Assembly (NCBI GenBank): GCA_026131555.1
Contig: JAMXJH010000001.1
Span: 372,001 to 436,000, forward strand
From: Aerococcaceae bacterium NML190073
Lineage (GTDB): Bacteria; Bacillota; Bacilli; Lactobacillales; Aerococcaceae
DNA length: 64,000 nt
Direction: 5' to 3'
Every line of letters starts with the position of its first letter. Position 1 is the first letter of the stretch. Positions 29,521 through 38,652 of this stretch are shown here, piece after piece. The notes beneath the pieces were generated by a model, which made no database searches, had not been told where the DNA came from, and worked only from the letters and a program-made list of their open reading frames with translations. The translations under genes were made by a program, and so were the position numbers.

Positions 29521-30999
29521 TTATGCCCCTAATAAGGCTTGCACTTGTTCAATGTGGTTTAAGACTTTCTCCTTACCCAATACTTCAATCAACAACGGCA
29601 ATTCCGGTCCATGCATTTGACCGCTTACGGCAATGCGAATCGGCATGAATAATTGACGCCCTTTGACGCCCGTTTCTTTTTGGACTTCTTTTGTTAAAGG
29701 CTTAATAGTTGTAGCAACGAAATCTTCCGGCGCTAATGTTGCTAACTTGTCCTTAATAGATGCCAAGACTGCCGGTACATTCTCGTCACTCAATACTTGG
29801 CGACTCTCCTCGTCAATCGATAATTCTTCATTGAAAAAGAGTTGTGATAATTCGACGATTTCCGCACCGTATGACATTTGTTCATGGTATAAGCTGACTA
29901 ATTTCGTTACCCACGCCAACTCCTCCGTTGAAGGTTGCTCGCTAACTTTGCCCGCTTGAATTAAGTGTGGCAACGCAAGGGCGGTAACTTCCTCAAGGCT
30001 CGCTTTTTTAACATAAGTATTATTGATCCACTCTAATTTTTTGGCATCGAAAGCTGCCGGGGAAGTTGATAAGCGGTTAGGGTCAAACAATTGAATCAAT
30101 TCCTCACGACCGAAAATTTCTTCCTCGCCGACCGGTGACCAACCTAATAAAGTGATAAAGTTGAACATCGCTTCCGGCAAGTAACCTAAATTACGGTATT
30201 GTTCGATAAATTGCAAGATAGACCCATCACGTTTACTCAGCTTCTTGTTAGTTTCACTGTTTACAATCAGTGTCATGTGTCCAAATTCAGGCGCATCCCA
30301 ACCGAATGCATCGTAAATCATCAACTGTTTCGGCGTGTTAGCAATATGATCATCGCCACGCAATACATGTGTAATTGCCATTAAGTGGTCATCAACTGCT
30401 ACGGCAAAATTATATGTCGGCATGCCGTCGCGTTTCTGAATGACCCAGTCACCGGAAATACTTTTCGACTCGAATTTAATCGGACCTTTTACCATATCAT
30501 TGAATTGATAGGTTGTATCCGCAGGAACACGGAAGCGAATGACAGGTGTGCGTCCTTCTGCTTCAAAAGCTGCTTGCTGCTCTGTTGTCAAGTGTGCGTG
30601 CTGCCCTGCATAATGCGGCATTTCACCGTTTGCTTTCTGTGCTTCACGCTCAGCTTCCAATTCTTCTTCCGTCATGTAACATTTATACGCTTTGTCTTCT
30701 GCTAATAGTTGGTCAATTAGCGGCTGATAAATATGTAGTCGCTCTGATTGACGATACGGTCCGTAATTACCGGGCTTGTCTGCCGCTTCATCCCAATCAA
30801 TCCCTAACCAAGCTAAATTGTTAAGCTGACTTGCTTCGCCGTGCTCCAAATTACGTTTCAAATCCGTATCTTCGGTACGGATAATAAATTCTCCGTCATT
30901 GTGGCGTGCGAATAGATAATTGAACAACGCTGTACGCGCATTCCCGATATGTAATTCTCCTGTTGGACTTGGTGCATAGCGCACACGAATTTTTGTCAT
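29521..30999 (-). CDS. gltX: Glutamyl-tRNA synthetase
   Basis: A 492-residue class I synthetase. The HIGH motif is in [17 protein letters not shown] (about residues 8-24) and the KMSKS equivalent is KKLSKRDGS (about 254-262). Enzymes of this type in Gram-positives also charge tRNA-Gln for later amidation. It lies upstream of cysS as in Bacillus, but the cysE gene that often separates them is missing. Confidence 0.97.
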   Translation of the reverse strand: MTKIRVRYAPSPTGELHIGNARTALFNYLFARHNDGEFIIRTEDTDLKRNLEHGEASQLNNLAWLGIDWDEAADKPGNYGPYRQSERLHIYQPLIDQLLAEDKAYKCYMTEEELEAEREAQKANGEMPHYAGQHAHLTTEQQAAFEAEGRTPVIRFRVPADTTYQFNDMVKGPIKFESKSISGDWVIQKRDGMPTYNFAVAVDDHLMAITHVLRGDDHIANTPKQLMIYDAFGWDAPEFGHMTLIVNSETNKKLSKRDGSILQFIEQYRNLGYLPEAMFNFITLLGWSPVGEEEIFGREELIQLFDPNRLSTSPAAFDAKKLEWINNTYVKKASLEEVTALALPHLIQAGKVSEQPSTEELAWVTKLVSLYHEQMSYGAEIVELSQLFFNEELSIDEESRQVLSDENVPAVLASIKDKLATLAPEDFVATTIKPLTKEVQKETGVKGRQLFMPIRIAVSGQMHGPELPLLIEVLGKEKVLNHIEQVQALLGA

Positions 31000-31067
31000 A
31001 TATTCTGTTCCTCTCTAACTTTGTACCAATAATTTAACATTGAAACTCATCATAGTAAAGTACCCCT

Positions 31068-32183
31068 CTACTCCTCCGTGTTTTCAATTTTGTTTTGCGA
31101 GTGCGTCGGCTTAGCAAAAATCATTCGTCCTGCTGCGGTTTGCAAGGCGCTTGTCACGACAACAGGTATCCACTCATTCATGTAATACTGTCCATCTTCG
31201 ACAACAATCATGGTGCCATCTTCCAAGTATGCAACCCCTTGTTTGCGTTCTGTTCCGGCTTTGATGACCAATACTTGTAAAGTTTCGCCCGGAATGACTA
31301 CCGGTTTGACCGCATTGGCTAATTCATTGATATTAAACACTTTGATATTTTGGAATTCGCACACCTTGTTCAAATTATAGTCATTTGTCAACACAGCGGC
31401 ATCCATCAACTTAGCTAAACGAATCAATTTGCTGTCAACTTCAGGAACATCATCGAAATCCCCTTCGTAAAACTCAATCGGCACGTCCGAATCTTTTTGC
31501 AAAGTGTTGAGAATATCAAGACCGCGACGTCCTTTGGCACGTTTAATCGTATCCGAAGAATCCGCAATATATTGCAACTCTTGCAAGACGAAATTCGGAA
31601 TGACTAAGACGCCCTCGATAAAACGCGCTGCCACAATATCCGCAATACGCCCGTCGATGATGACGCTCGTATCCAATAATTTATACTTGTAGAAATTATC
31701 GCCGGCTTTACGCTCCAGCACTTCGCCTTTCGGTGCGCTCACCTTCTCTTGCTGATGCTTGGTAAAAAAATTACGCCATTCATCTTTACGACTAACCGCC
31801 GTTTGATAACCGACAATTGCCAATACAATTGAGAAAACCAACGGCAAAGTAGATGAAATAAATGGAACATTCAAGAAGTTGAACGGCAACGATACGATAT
31901 AACCCAACGCTACACCGAGCACAATCCCGATTGTTCCGAAAATCAACGTCGTCGGTGTTTGACGGTTAATCAATTCTTGAAGCTTTCTGATTGCCCGTTC
32001 AATGAGTGGTGTGAACAATGCGCCTAGTCCAATGAAGACTACCGCAAAAATAAGTCCATTAACATAAATATTGTCCACAAACTCATTGGCAATGTTCAAA
32101 TTATGCCAAATCCATTTCCCAATACTTAAACCAAAACTTAAACCAATAATCCCTGAAACAACAATAATAATACGCTTATACAT
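31068..32183 (-). CDS. PIN/TRAM-domain membrane protein (YacL family)
   Basis: A 371-residue protein with about four N-terminal membrane segments, then a PIN nuclease-like domain with LLDTSVIIDGRIADI (about residue 170) and a C-terminal TRAM domain. Orthologues sit between radA and gltX in many Firmicutes, but their function is not settled; an RNA-related role is likely from the domains. The ATG at 32183 follows GGAAGGGGG. Confidence 0.85.
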   Translation of the reverse strand: MYKRIIIVVSGIIGLSFGLSIGKWIWHNLNIANEFVDNIYVNGLIFAVVFIGLGALFTPLIERAIRKLQELINRQTPTTLIFGTIGIVLGVALGYIVSLPFNFLNVPFISSTLPLVFSIVLAIVGYQTAVSRKDEWRNFFTKHQQEKVSAPKGEVLERKAGDNFYKYKLLDTSVIIDGRIADIVAARFIEGVLVIPNFVLQELQYIADSSDTIKRAKGRRGLDILNTLQKDSDVPIEFYEGDFDDVPEVDSKLIRLAKLMDAAVLTNDYNLNKVCEFQNIKVFNINELANAVKPVVIPGETLQVLVIKAGTERKQGVAYLEDGTMIVVEDGQYYMNEWIPVVVTSALQTAAGRMIFAKPTHSQNKIENTEE

Positions 32184-32207
32184 AGTGAATTCCCCCTTCC
32201 ATATCAA

Positions 32208-33596
32208 CTATGCTTGTTTTGGAAAAATCAAACGCACTGCCTGACGAATTGTCGCGACAGGTACAATTTCTACATCGACTTTATCAGATAGTTTTATCTG
32301 ATTATTCTTCGGAACAAAAATACGTTTGAATCCTAATTTTTGCGCTTCTTTGACACGTTCATTAATTTGGTTTACACGGCGTATCTCGCCGGTCAACCCG
32401 ATTTCCCCGATGAAACAATCATCGATATTCGTTGCTCGATTCCAATAGCTGGACGCAATGCTGACAGCAATCGCCAAATCAATCGCCGGCTCATCCAATT
32501 TAACACCGCCCGTTATTTTGAAAAAAGCATCCTGATTCTGCACCATTAAGCCGCAATGTTTCTCCATCACAGCGAGAATGAGCGACACGCGTTGGTAGTC
32601 GATACCGCTTGATGTACGTTTAGCCGTTCCGTAAACGGTGGGTGTCATCAGCGACTGAATTTCTGCCAAGATAGGTCGAGTTCCTTCCATTGAAGCCACG
32701 ACCGTAGAACCTGTTGCCCCTTCCAAACGCTCTTCCAAGAAGAGTTCTGACGGATTGGTTACTTCTTGTAAGCCGACATCCAACATTTCAAAAACACCCA
32801 ACTCATGCGTCGAGCCGAAACGATTTTTGACCGCGCGCAAGACACGGAAACGATTATGGCGCTCCCCTTCGAAGTACAACACAGCATCCACCATATGCTC
32901 CAACATACGTGGTCCGGCGATACTGCCTTCCTTCGTGACATGTCCCACGATAAAAATCGCAATCTGATTATCTTTAGCCACACGCATCAAAAGCGCTGTT
33001 GCTTCTCGTACTTGAGCCACACTTCCGGCAACACCTTGATGATCCGGAATTTGCATCGTTTGAATCGAGTCGATAATAACCACATCAGGCTCCAAACGTT
33101 GAATTTCACTGGCAACCGCAAATAAATCCGTATCCGCCATCAAATAAAATTCCGCACCATTCAATTCCAAGCGCTCCGCTCGCATCTTGATTTGTGCTAA
33201 GCTTTCCTCACCGGATACATATAATACCGTGCGATTCGAATTGGCTAACTGTACCGACACTTGCAAAAGCAAGGTTGATTTCCCAATTCCGGGATCCCCA
33301 CCGATTAAGACGAGTGAACCTGCCACGATGCCTCCGCCTAACACACGGTCAAATTCTTGGAATTTAGTTGCTAAACGCTGTTCATTCGTCGACTGAATCG
33401 CCTCTAATTTCAACGCTTTGTTGGTATTGCTATGCTTGGACGTCACAACCATTGCTGTTTTGCTTGGTGTTTGCACTTCAACAGCCAATTGTTCTTCCAT
33501 CTGATTCCACGCTTGGCAATTCGGACATTTGCCTAACCATTTCGGTGACTCATAGCCACACGCTAAGCATTCATACATCACTTTCTTCTTCGCCAT
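32208..33596 (-). CDS. radA: DNA repair protein RadA
   Basis: A RecA-like helicase that promotes branch migration in recombination and natural transformation. The 462 residues comprise a zinc finger [18 protein letters not shown] (about 10-27), Walker [11 protein letters not shown] (about 98-107), the KNRFG motif in AVKNRFGST, and a Lon-like C-terminal domain. It is downstream of dut and upstream of the yacL homologue. Confidence 0.96.
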   Translation of the reverse strand: MAKKKVMYECLACGYESPKWLGKCPNCQAWNQMEEQLAVEVQTPSKTAMVVTSKHSNTNKALKLEAIQSTNEQRLATKFQEFDRVLGGGIVAGSLVLIGGDPGIGKSTLLLQVSVQLANSNRTVLYVSGEESLAQIKMRAERLELNGAEFYLMADTDLFAVASEIQRLEPDVVIIDSIQTMQIPDHQGVAGSVAQVREATALLMRVAKDNQIAIFIVGHVTKEGSIAGPRMLEHMVDAVLYFEGERHNRFRVLRAVKNRFGSTHELGVFEMLDVGLQEVTNPSELFLEERLEGATGSTVVASMEGTRPILAEIQSLMTPTVYGTAKRTSSGIDYQRVSLILAVMEKHCGLMVQNQDAFFKITGGVKLDEPAIDLAIAVSIASSYWNRATNIDDCFIGEIGLTGEIRRVNQINERVKEAQKLGFKRIFVPKNNQIKLSDKVDVEIVPVATIRQAVRLIFPKQA

Positions 33597-33631
33597 ACAA
33601 CACCTCCTTCGCCAAAAAAATTTCTTCTTAC

Positions 33632-34198
33632 TTAATTCGAAACGCCGGACGAACCGAACCCGCCGCTACGCTCATTGCTGCCACCTTCATCACCGTCTAC
33701 TTTCAGAAACGGTGTAAAAATACCTTGAGCAATGCGCTCGCCTTTTTCAATCTGTTGGTCCAATAAACCGAAGTTCAACATTTGGACGTAAATATGTCCT
33801 TCATTCCCTTCGTTATTGTAGTAATCAGCATCGATAATGCCTATCCCATTCGGCAATACTAAGAAACGCTTCAACGGATTGCTTGAACGGTTGACAATTT
33901 GCAAATACTCATCTTCTTGCATATATGCTTTCAAACCCGTCGGCACTAAAGTCGGCTTTAATAACTGAGTAACGTCCACCGCTTCTTTACGCTCGCTATC
34001 CCCTTTGCTCGCATAAATCCATTGCTTCAAGTTCATTGCCACATACTTGAATACTTGCTTCCAAAACGTCGGCAACACCACCGTTTCCGCCGCTTCAATA
34101 TCGTAACCTGCCGCATGATGTGTCGCACGTTTCGGCAACTGAATGGCGTGTCCTTCGTACGCTGACACGACTTCAAATCCACGTTTTCTCTCTTGCAT
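33632..34198 (-). CDS. dut: dUTP diphosphatase, trimeric type with an insertion
   Basis: This enzyme hydrolyses dUTP to dUMP, which keeps uracil out of DNA. The five trimeric dUTPase motifs can be followed: AAGYDIEA (motif 1), NRSSNPLKR (2), [11 protein letters not shown] (3), GERIAQGIF (4) and the glycine-rich C-terminal SGGFGSSG (5). The protein has 188 residues, about 40 more than the usual enzyme; the extra segment (about residues 40-85) sits between motif 1 and VPTGLKAY. It precedes radA on the same strand. Confidence 0.88.
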   Translation of the reverse strand: MQERKRGFEVVSAYEGHAIQLPKRATHHAAGYDIEAAETVVLPTFWKQVFKYVAMNLKQWIYASKGDSERKEAVDVTQLLKPTLVPTGLKAYMQEDEYLQIVNRSSNPLKRFLVLPNGIGIIDADYYNNEGNEGHIYVQMLNFGLLDQQIEKGERIAQGIFTPFLKVDGDEGGSNERSGGFGSSGVSN

Positions 34199-34322
34199 AT
34201 ATACACTCTCTTTTCATAATTGTATCAAATCTATTCTAACAGAAATTAACGTATTTTGGGAATAATATCCCTCGAAAACGCTCACCTTTTTTTGTATAAT
34301 TATTATAAAGGAGGAATGTATC

Positions 34323-34655
34323 ATGTATGAAGAAGATTATCTGTTGCGCCAGCTGAAAGGCGTGGCAAATTTAGCAGGATACGCGATTACAGGGCGCTGT
34401 GAAATTGCTGACATTCAGTTGGAAATCACGGTGTTCCAAGATGGTATGCAACGAAAAGTCAGCTTACACGATTACTTGATACAATGCCTCGAAAACAATC
34501 AATTCGAGGCGATTCAGGAGGTATATCAAGACGTGCAATACTCACTTTCCTATTATGACCACCACCGTGTTTGTCGCTATTTGGTCAAAGAACTCGAAGC
34601 TTTGGAGCGACCTGAACTCGCCGAATTTATTGAGCAACTACGCGTATGGGGATAA
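34323..34655 (+). CDS. Small conserved-looking protein of unknown function
   Basis: A 110-residue protein that starts MYEEDYLLRQLKG and is predicted mostly helical. It may belong to the DUF6483-type proteins of Firmicutes, which start in a similar way, but that is from memory and is weak. A strong AAAGGAGG ribosome site and an adjacent TATAAT support that it is expressed. It is divergent from dut and upstream of the sugar ABC ATPase. No catalytic motif is visible. Confidence 0.65.
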   Translation: MYEEDYLLRQLKGVANLAGYAITGRCEIADIQLEITVFQDGMQRKVSLHDYLIQCLENNQFEAIQEVYQDVQYSLSYYDHHRVCRYLVKELEALERPELAEFIEQLRVWG

Positions 34656-34662
34656 GTTACAC

Positions 34663-34706
34663 GCGCTACCTTTGAAGAAACTCTCGTCAAAGCGCCGAAT
34701 TTTTTT
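34663..34706 (+). terminator. Probable terminator after the 110-residue gene
   Basis: GCGC...TTTGA pairs with TCAAA-GCGC around an 11-nt loop with a 4-nt bulge, followed by AATTTTTTT. Confidence 0.55.
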
Positions 34707-34720
34707 GTGCAGAATGTCAA

Positions 34721-34749
34721 TTGCAATGTAAAACGGTTTCACGTAAACT
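34721..34749 (+). promoter_or_regulatory. Promoter with a cre-like CcpA site for the sugar ABC ATPase
   Basis: TTGCAA, a 17-nt spacer and TAAACT precede the gene. GTAAAACGGTTTCA (34728-34741) inside the spacer matches 12 of 14 positions of the catabolite-responsive element consensus, differing only in the first two bases. This suggests carbon catabolite control. Confidence 0.5.
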
Positions 34750-34783
34750 GTAACTATCATTCAATATAAAGGAGATTAGCCTA

Positions 34784-35887
34784 ATGGTAGAAATCAAATT
34801 AAAAGGCATTCACAAAAAATATGAAAATGCCAACTTCTATTCTGTAACAAACTTCAATTTGGATATCGCAGATCGCGAATTCATCGTATTCGTCGGTCCT
34901 TCAGGATGCGGTAAATCAACAACATTACGTATGATTGCCGGCTTAGAAGATATCACGGAAGGTGAATTATGGATTGGCGATACATTGATGAACGACGTTG
35001 CGCCAAAAGACCGCGACATCGCAATGGTATTCCAAAACTACGCGTTATACCCGCACATGACAGTGTTCGACAACATGGCATTCGGTTTGAAATTGCGTAA
35101 GTATCCGAAAGACGAAATCAAGAAACGTGTTGAAAACGCCGCTGAAATCTTAGGATTGACCCCTTACTTAGACCGTAAGCCGGCTGCATTATCCGGGGGG
35201 CAACGCCAACGTGTGGCAATGGGACGTGCGATTGTCCGTGACGCAAAAGTCTTCTTGATGGATGAACCTTTGTCAAACTTAGATGCGAAATTACGTGTAC
35301 AAATGCGTGCTGAAATTGCAAAAATTCACCGCCGTATCGGTTCTACAACCATTTACGTTACACACGACCAAACAGAAGCGATGACATTAGCAAGCCGCAT
35401 CGTTATTATGAAAGACGGAATTATCCAACAAATCGGAACACCTCAAGAAGTATATGACACTCCAGTCAATGTCTTCGTTGCAGGGTTCATCGGTTCTCCG
35501 GCAATGAACTTCTTCGAAGTAACATTCGAAAATGGCAAAATCACGAACAACCACGGCTTGAACTTAGAAGTAACAGAACCTTCTCGTCGTCGTTTAGTGG
35601 AATTAGGCTACGAAGGTAAAACATTAATCTTCGGTATTCGTCCGGAAGACATTCAATCTGAACAAGTATTCTTAGATGCTAACCCACATTCAATCGTGAA
35701 ATCAGAAGTAGTTGTATCAGAATTACTCGGAGCAGAAACAATGCTTTACTCTAGAGTCGGTGAAACAGAATTTATCGCTCGCGTAGATGCTCGTGACTAC
35801 CACACACCGGGTGAATTTGTTGAATTAGGCTTCAACATGAACAAAGCACATTTCTTCGACAAAGAAACAGAACAAGTCATTCGTTAA
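34784..35887 (+). CDS. msmK: Carbohydrate ABC transporter ATP-binding protein, MsmK/UgpC/MalK group
   Basis: A 367-residue ATPase that energises sugar importers. Walker A GPSGCGKST (about residues 38-46), the Q-loop VFQNYALYPHM, the signature LSGGQRQRVAMGRAIV, Walker B VFLMDEPLSNLDAK and the switch histidine VTHDQ are all present, followed by the regulatory TOBE-like C-terminal domain. No permease or binding protein is encoded next to it. In streptococci the lone MsmK ATPase serves several importers, and the same is inferred here. AAAGGAG precedes the ATG. Confidence 0.93.
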   Translation: MVEIKLKGIHKKYENANFYSVTNFNLDIADREFIVFVGPSGCGKSTTLRMIAGLEDITEGELWIGDTLMNDVAPKDRDIAMVFQNYALYPHMTVFDNMAFGLKLRKYPKDEIKKRVENAAEILGLTPYLDRKPAALSGGQRQRVAMGRAIVRDAKVFLMDEPLSNLDAKLRVQMRAEIAKIHRRIGSTTIYVTHDQTEAMTLASRIVIMKDGIIQQIGTPQEVYDTPVNVFVAGFIGSPAMNFFEVTFENGKITNNHGLNLEVTEPSRRRLVELGYEGKTLIFGIRPEDIQSEQVFLDANPHSIVKSEVVVSELLGAETMLYSRVGETEFIARVDARDYHTPGEFVELGFNMNKAHFFDKETEQVIR

Positions 35888-35977
35888 TCTATTACAATGG
35901 GGCTGGAGAATTTCTCACAGCCCTGTTTGTCTACTCCAACCACTCATCATCACTATGTAACGACAGGAGGTATTACA

Positions 35978-37009
35978 ATGTCTATCCTATTATCCCCAGC
36001 TAATATCGGCGGTCTTTCTCTCAAAAACCGTGTCGCACTCGCACCGATGTGTATGTTGGAAGTTCCGCGTGAAGATGGCGTGGCAACACCCTTTCATTTC
36101 GCTCATTACGGTGCTCGCGCCATCGCCAATGTCGGTTTAATTATTTTGGAAGCGACAGCCGTTGAACCGGACGGTCGCATTCACAAGTTTGACTTAGGAA
36201 TTTGGAATGACGAACAAGCCGACCAACTGCAACAATTAGTTGAGCAGTTGCATTATTTAGGCAGCAAAGTCGGTATTCAATTAGCGCACGCCGGTCGAAA
36301 AGCCAAACATGCCCAACGACCTATCGCACCGAGTCCAATTGCTTTCAATGAACAGTTTGACACGCCACATGAAATGACGTTGACAGATATTCACACCGTG
36401 CAACAACAGTTTGTGGACGCCGCTCGTCGCGCTCAACAAGCAGGCTTCGATATGGTAGAATTGCATGCAGCACATGGTTATTTAATCAATCAATTTTTGT
36501 CGCCATTGACGAATCGACGCCAAGATGATTATGGCAACTCGCTCCACAATCGCTACCGCTTCTTACAGGAAATCATTACTCGGACAAAACAAGTCTTTCA
36601 TGGTCCTATTTGGGTGCGCCTATCACTGAGCGCCTTTGCTGAAGGACAAAATTCGCTTGAAGATTGGCAACAAATCGCACAGTGGCTTGAAGCAGATGGT
36701 GTGCAATGTATCGATGTGTCAGCCGGAGGTGTCATCGATGTATTGCCTGATATTCCTGTCCATGAAGGTTATCAAGTTCCTTTCGCCACAGCCTTGAAAC
36801 AAGTTGTTGACATTGATATTGCTACCGTTGGTTTGCTAGATAATCCGACTTTATGCGAAAGCATTTTAGCCAATCGGCAAGCAGACCTCATTTTGCAAGG
36901 GCGTGCGCTTTTGCGCAATACGAATTGGTTAGCCGATGCGGCAACCGCGCTAAATGATACGGAATACCGCTTGTTCAATGCCGCCTACGTCAGAGGACAG
37001 GAAAAATAA
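35978..37009 (+). CDS. NADH:flavin oxidoreductase of the Old Yellow Enzyme family (NamA/YqjM-like)
   Basis: A 343-residue FMN-dependent ene-reductase with a TIM barrel. It has the N-terminal LKNRVALAPMCM motif, QLAHAGRKA (about residue 100) with substrate-binding residues, and AAHGYLINQFLSPLTNRR (about 160-177) typical of the family. The ATG at 35978 follows AGGAGG. It starts 90 nt after the ABC ATPase and is probably cotranscribed. Its natural substrate is unknown. Confidence 0.9.
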   Translation: MSILLSPANIGGLSLKNRVALAPMCMLEVPREDGVATPFHFAHYGARAIANVGLIILEATAVEPDGRIHKFDLGIWNDEQADQLQQLVEQLHYLGSKVGIQLAHAGRKAKHAQRPIAPSPIAFNEQFDTPHEMTLTDIHTVQQQFVDAARRAQQAGFDMVELHAAHGYLINQFLSPLTNRRQDDYGNSLHNRYRFLQEIITRTKQVFHGPIWVRLSLSAFAEGQNSLEDWQQIAQWLEADGVQCIDVSAGGVIDVLPDIPVHEGYQVPFATALKQVVDIDIATVGLLDNPTLCESILANRQADLILQGRALLRNTNWLADAATALNDTEYRLFNAAYVRGQEK

Positions 37010-37036
37010 CTCCCCCTTTATATGAGCACCATACAA

Positions 37037-37081
37037 AAAAGCAATGCCTTTCGAGATTTTCTTACGAAAAGCATTGCTTTT
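37037..37081 (+). terminator. Intrinsic terminator after the Old Yellow Enzyme gene
   Basis: A 17-bp stem with a single mismatch, AAAAGCAATGC...CG / CG...GCATTGCTTTT, has an 11-nt loop. It marks the end of the core region before the accessory segment. Confidence 0.8.
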
Positions 37082-37167
37082 GATTATGTGTTTTTTTCGT
37101 TGTGCAAGAACCATTATGCGGTTGTTAGTTTCCCTAACTTCGCCATTGATATCAAGCAGAAAAAGAT

Positions 37168-37181
37168 GTAGACCAGTCTAC
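37168..37181. repeat. Inverted repeat upstream of the parA relic (operator or centromere-like)
   Basis: GTAGACCAGTCTAC is a 6-bp dyad with two central bases. Related half sites TCTACA and TAGACC follow at 37185-37198. Such repeats upstream of plasmid parA genes serve as ParB or ParA operators; that role is inferred. Confidence 0.4.
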
Positions 37182-37231
37182 AAATCTACATATAGACCGT
37201 TTTTAAAAAATTTTTGAAAGAGGTTTTTCAA

Positions 37232-37423
37232 ATGGCTATTACTATAACATTTGGTAATTTCAAAGGATGAACAGGTAAAACTACCAATTCTTCTCTTATC
37301 GCATATGTCTTATCTAATATCGGATTTAAGACACTATTAATTGATTTAGACCCTCAAGGAAATGCAACAACTCTGTATCTCAAAACCAAACAAAGAATTT
37401 CCCACAAAGTCGTTAAATTTTAA
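37232..37423 (+). pseudogene. Truncated plasmid-type parA relic with a stop codon in the Walker A motif
   Basis: An ATG with an upstream AGAGG starts MAITITFGNFKG, then reads TGA where the second glycine codon of the deviant Walker A KGGTGKTT should be, and continues in frame as TGKTTNSSLIAYVLSNIGF and LLIDLDPQGNAT before a stop. These are the P-loop and second motif of ParA partition ATPases. The remaining two thirds of a normal parA (about 260 residues) are missing. I infer a decayed remnant of an integrated plasmid; no parB is adjacent. Confidence 0.85.
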
Positions 37424-37454
37424 AAAACGTTGATATCTGCTATAAGTGATAATG

Positions 37455-37485
37455 AAAGACACCAGTGTGCGATACTGGTGTCTTT
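37455..37485 (+). terminator. Terminator, near-copy of the par antitoxin terminator
   Basis: The 12-bp stem AAAGACACCAGT / ACTGGTGTCTTT, followed by TTTTGG, is identical in sequence to the stem of the Fst antitoxin terminator 145 nt downstream. It may belong to a deleted second par locus. Confidence 0.7.
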
Positions 37486-37532
37486 TTTTGGTAGGAGAAA
37501 TCTTATTTTTTTACCACTTAGATTGAGTTAGT

Positions 37533-37561
37533 TTGACAATTTTATGTTTAATTGATACAAT
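37533..37561 (+). promoter_or_regulatory. Promoter of the par antitoxin RNA
   Basis: TTGACA, a 17-nt spacer and TACAAT give a near-consensus strong promoter, as expected for the unstable antisense RNA of a type I system. Confidence 0.75.
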
Positions 37562-37567
37562 GAATAT

Positions 37568-37637
37568 GCAAGAAGGTCTAAAATCTTTGCACATAAAGCA
37601 AAAGACACCAGTGGGGCAAACTGGTGTCTTTTTTGTA
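37568..37637 (+). ncRNA. Antisense antitoxin RNA of a par/Fst type I system (RNA II)
   Basis: The predicted RNA of about 70 nt starts after the strong promoter at 37533-37561 and ends at a 13-bp terminator hairpin (37600-37632) followed by Ts. It contains AAGGTCTAAAAT and CACATAAAGC (37573-37599), which recur in the same order at 37753-37781 over the toxin start. Because the toxin mRNA is read from the other strand, this RNA is complementary both to the shared terminator and to the toxin initiation region, as in par of plasmid pAD1. Confidence 0.75.
37573..37599 (+). repeat. Direct repeat of the par locus (antitoxin copy)
   Basis: This copy AAGGTCTAAAAT...CACATAAAGC matches the copy at 37753-37781, with a few changes and a 2-nt length difference in the middle. 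Direct repeats in this place are the pairing sites in par-type loci. Confidence 0.7.
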
Positions 37638-37677
37638 TCCAGTGGCAAGTTAGATACTCAGGTTGAATGTCGCATGA

Positions 37678-37776
37678 TTAGTCATCATCTCGCTTATTCA
37701 ACCAGTAAGCGAATAGTTCAATAACTATGCCGACCAAAATCGGTATGATGACAAGGTCTAAAATTTTTTCACACAT
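37678..37776 (-). CDS. fst: Fst/Ldr-type small membrane toxin
   Basis: A 32-residue peptide, too short for normal gene calls. It starts MCEKILDL, then has a hydrophobic span VIIPILVGIVIELFAYWL (about residues 9-26) and a charged end NKRDDD. The proline-glycine core (PxxVG) and the WLNKR end are typical of the Fst toxin family, which damages membranes and stabilises plasmids. AGGAGG lies before the ATG, and the start overlaps a direct repeat used by the antitoxin RNA. It is probably intact. Confidence 0.85.
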   Translation of the reverse strand: MCEKILDLVIIPILVGIVIELFAYWLNKRDDD

Positions 37777-37781
37777 AAAGC
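37753..37781 (+). repeat. Direct repeat of the par locus (toxin copy)
   Basis: This copy covers the toxin start codon on the opposite strand, so antitoxin RNA binding here would block translation initiation. It matches 37573-37599. Confidence 0.7.
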
Positions 37782-37822
37782 TCACCTCCTAGCTGACGCT
37801 ATTTAGTGCATGCGACTTGTTT

Positions 37823-37850
37823 ATTATACCCGATACAATCTCTCAATAAA
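37823..37850 (-). promoter_or_regulatory. Probable promoter of the fst toxin mRNA
   Basis: A perfect TATAAT on the minus strand is preceded at 16 nt by TTTATT; the -35 is weak. The predicted leader is about 40 nt. Confidence 0.45.
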
Positions 37851-38417
37851 AGTATTCTTTACGAACCCAAAACATCAGTTATGAGCATAAGGAGAACTGT
37901 CCCCACCTTTAGTGAGAAACCTTGTAGTACAAGGGGTTCACGGGATATTTTATTGATATCAAATTTTAGCAAAAAGCCCACTAAACCACCCACTTATTTT
38001 TGATGCTTCGCCCACCTTTTGTCCCACTTGTTTAACCCATTAATTTCACCCATTTTATGTCCATTCTTTGCTTTTTTGAACAAATTATTTTGCCTAAAAA
38101 CACAAAAATAACTTGAAAAAATAGTTGGTTAATCGAGGTTATTATTAGGGAATAACATTGATGAAGTTTGTGAATTTCTTGATGGATTACTTACTCAAAC
38201 ACGTCAATAATGGAACGAATATTTTTCGTTTTTTGTGTTCTTTATCCTGGTAATTTTATTCTCCGAATCTTTATTCTTATCTCTCGAAACATTTATTCCA
38301 TTGACTTTTAACTCTTGCTCCTGATTCGAAATAGCACCTGATAGGTGTTTTTAACAGACGACCGTTGAATCCTTATCAAACTTTGCAAGATTAGCACTTG
38401 TCATGACAAATGCAAAA

Positions 38418-38466
38418 AATCGGTAAAATTCTTGAATTTTCCGATTACCTTTTGGGGTTACCCCAA
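38418..38466. repeat. Two adjacent inverted repeats
   Basis: AATCGG-AAAATT / AATTTT-CCGATT forms a 12-bp stem with one bulged base (38418-38446). TTGGGG-TTA-CCCCAA forms a 6-bp stem (38452-38466). Neither is followed by a long T-tract, so an origin or regulatory role is as likely as termination. Confidence 0.5.
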
Positions 38467-38652
38467 TCCCCTTTTACTGTGATTTATTCCATCAACTTTT
38501 TTTATTTTTTAACCACATGCTGGTCGATAAATGATTTATTTTTACTGAAGTTAAGTAAGGGGTTCACTACACGTCATTAGACGTCAAAACATTGATTTTA
38601 AGCGATTTTTGAATTTTTAAAGTTCATTACATTGCAATATAAATCAATAAGA

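Noticed and set aside
37533-37724. A 63-codon plus-strand frame over the par locus
   Set aside because: It reads across the antitoxin promoter, the terminator and the antisense of the toxin. The RNA-based interpretation explains the region better.
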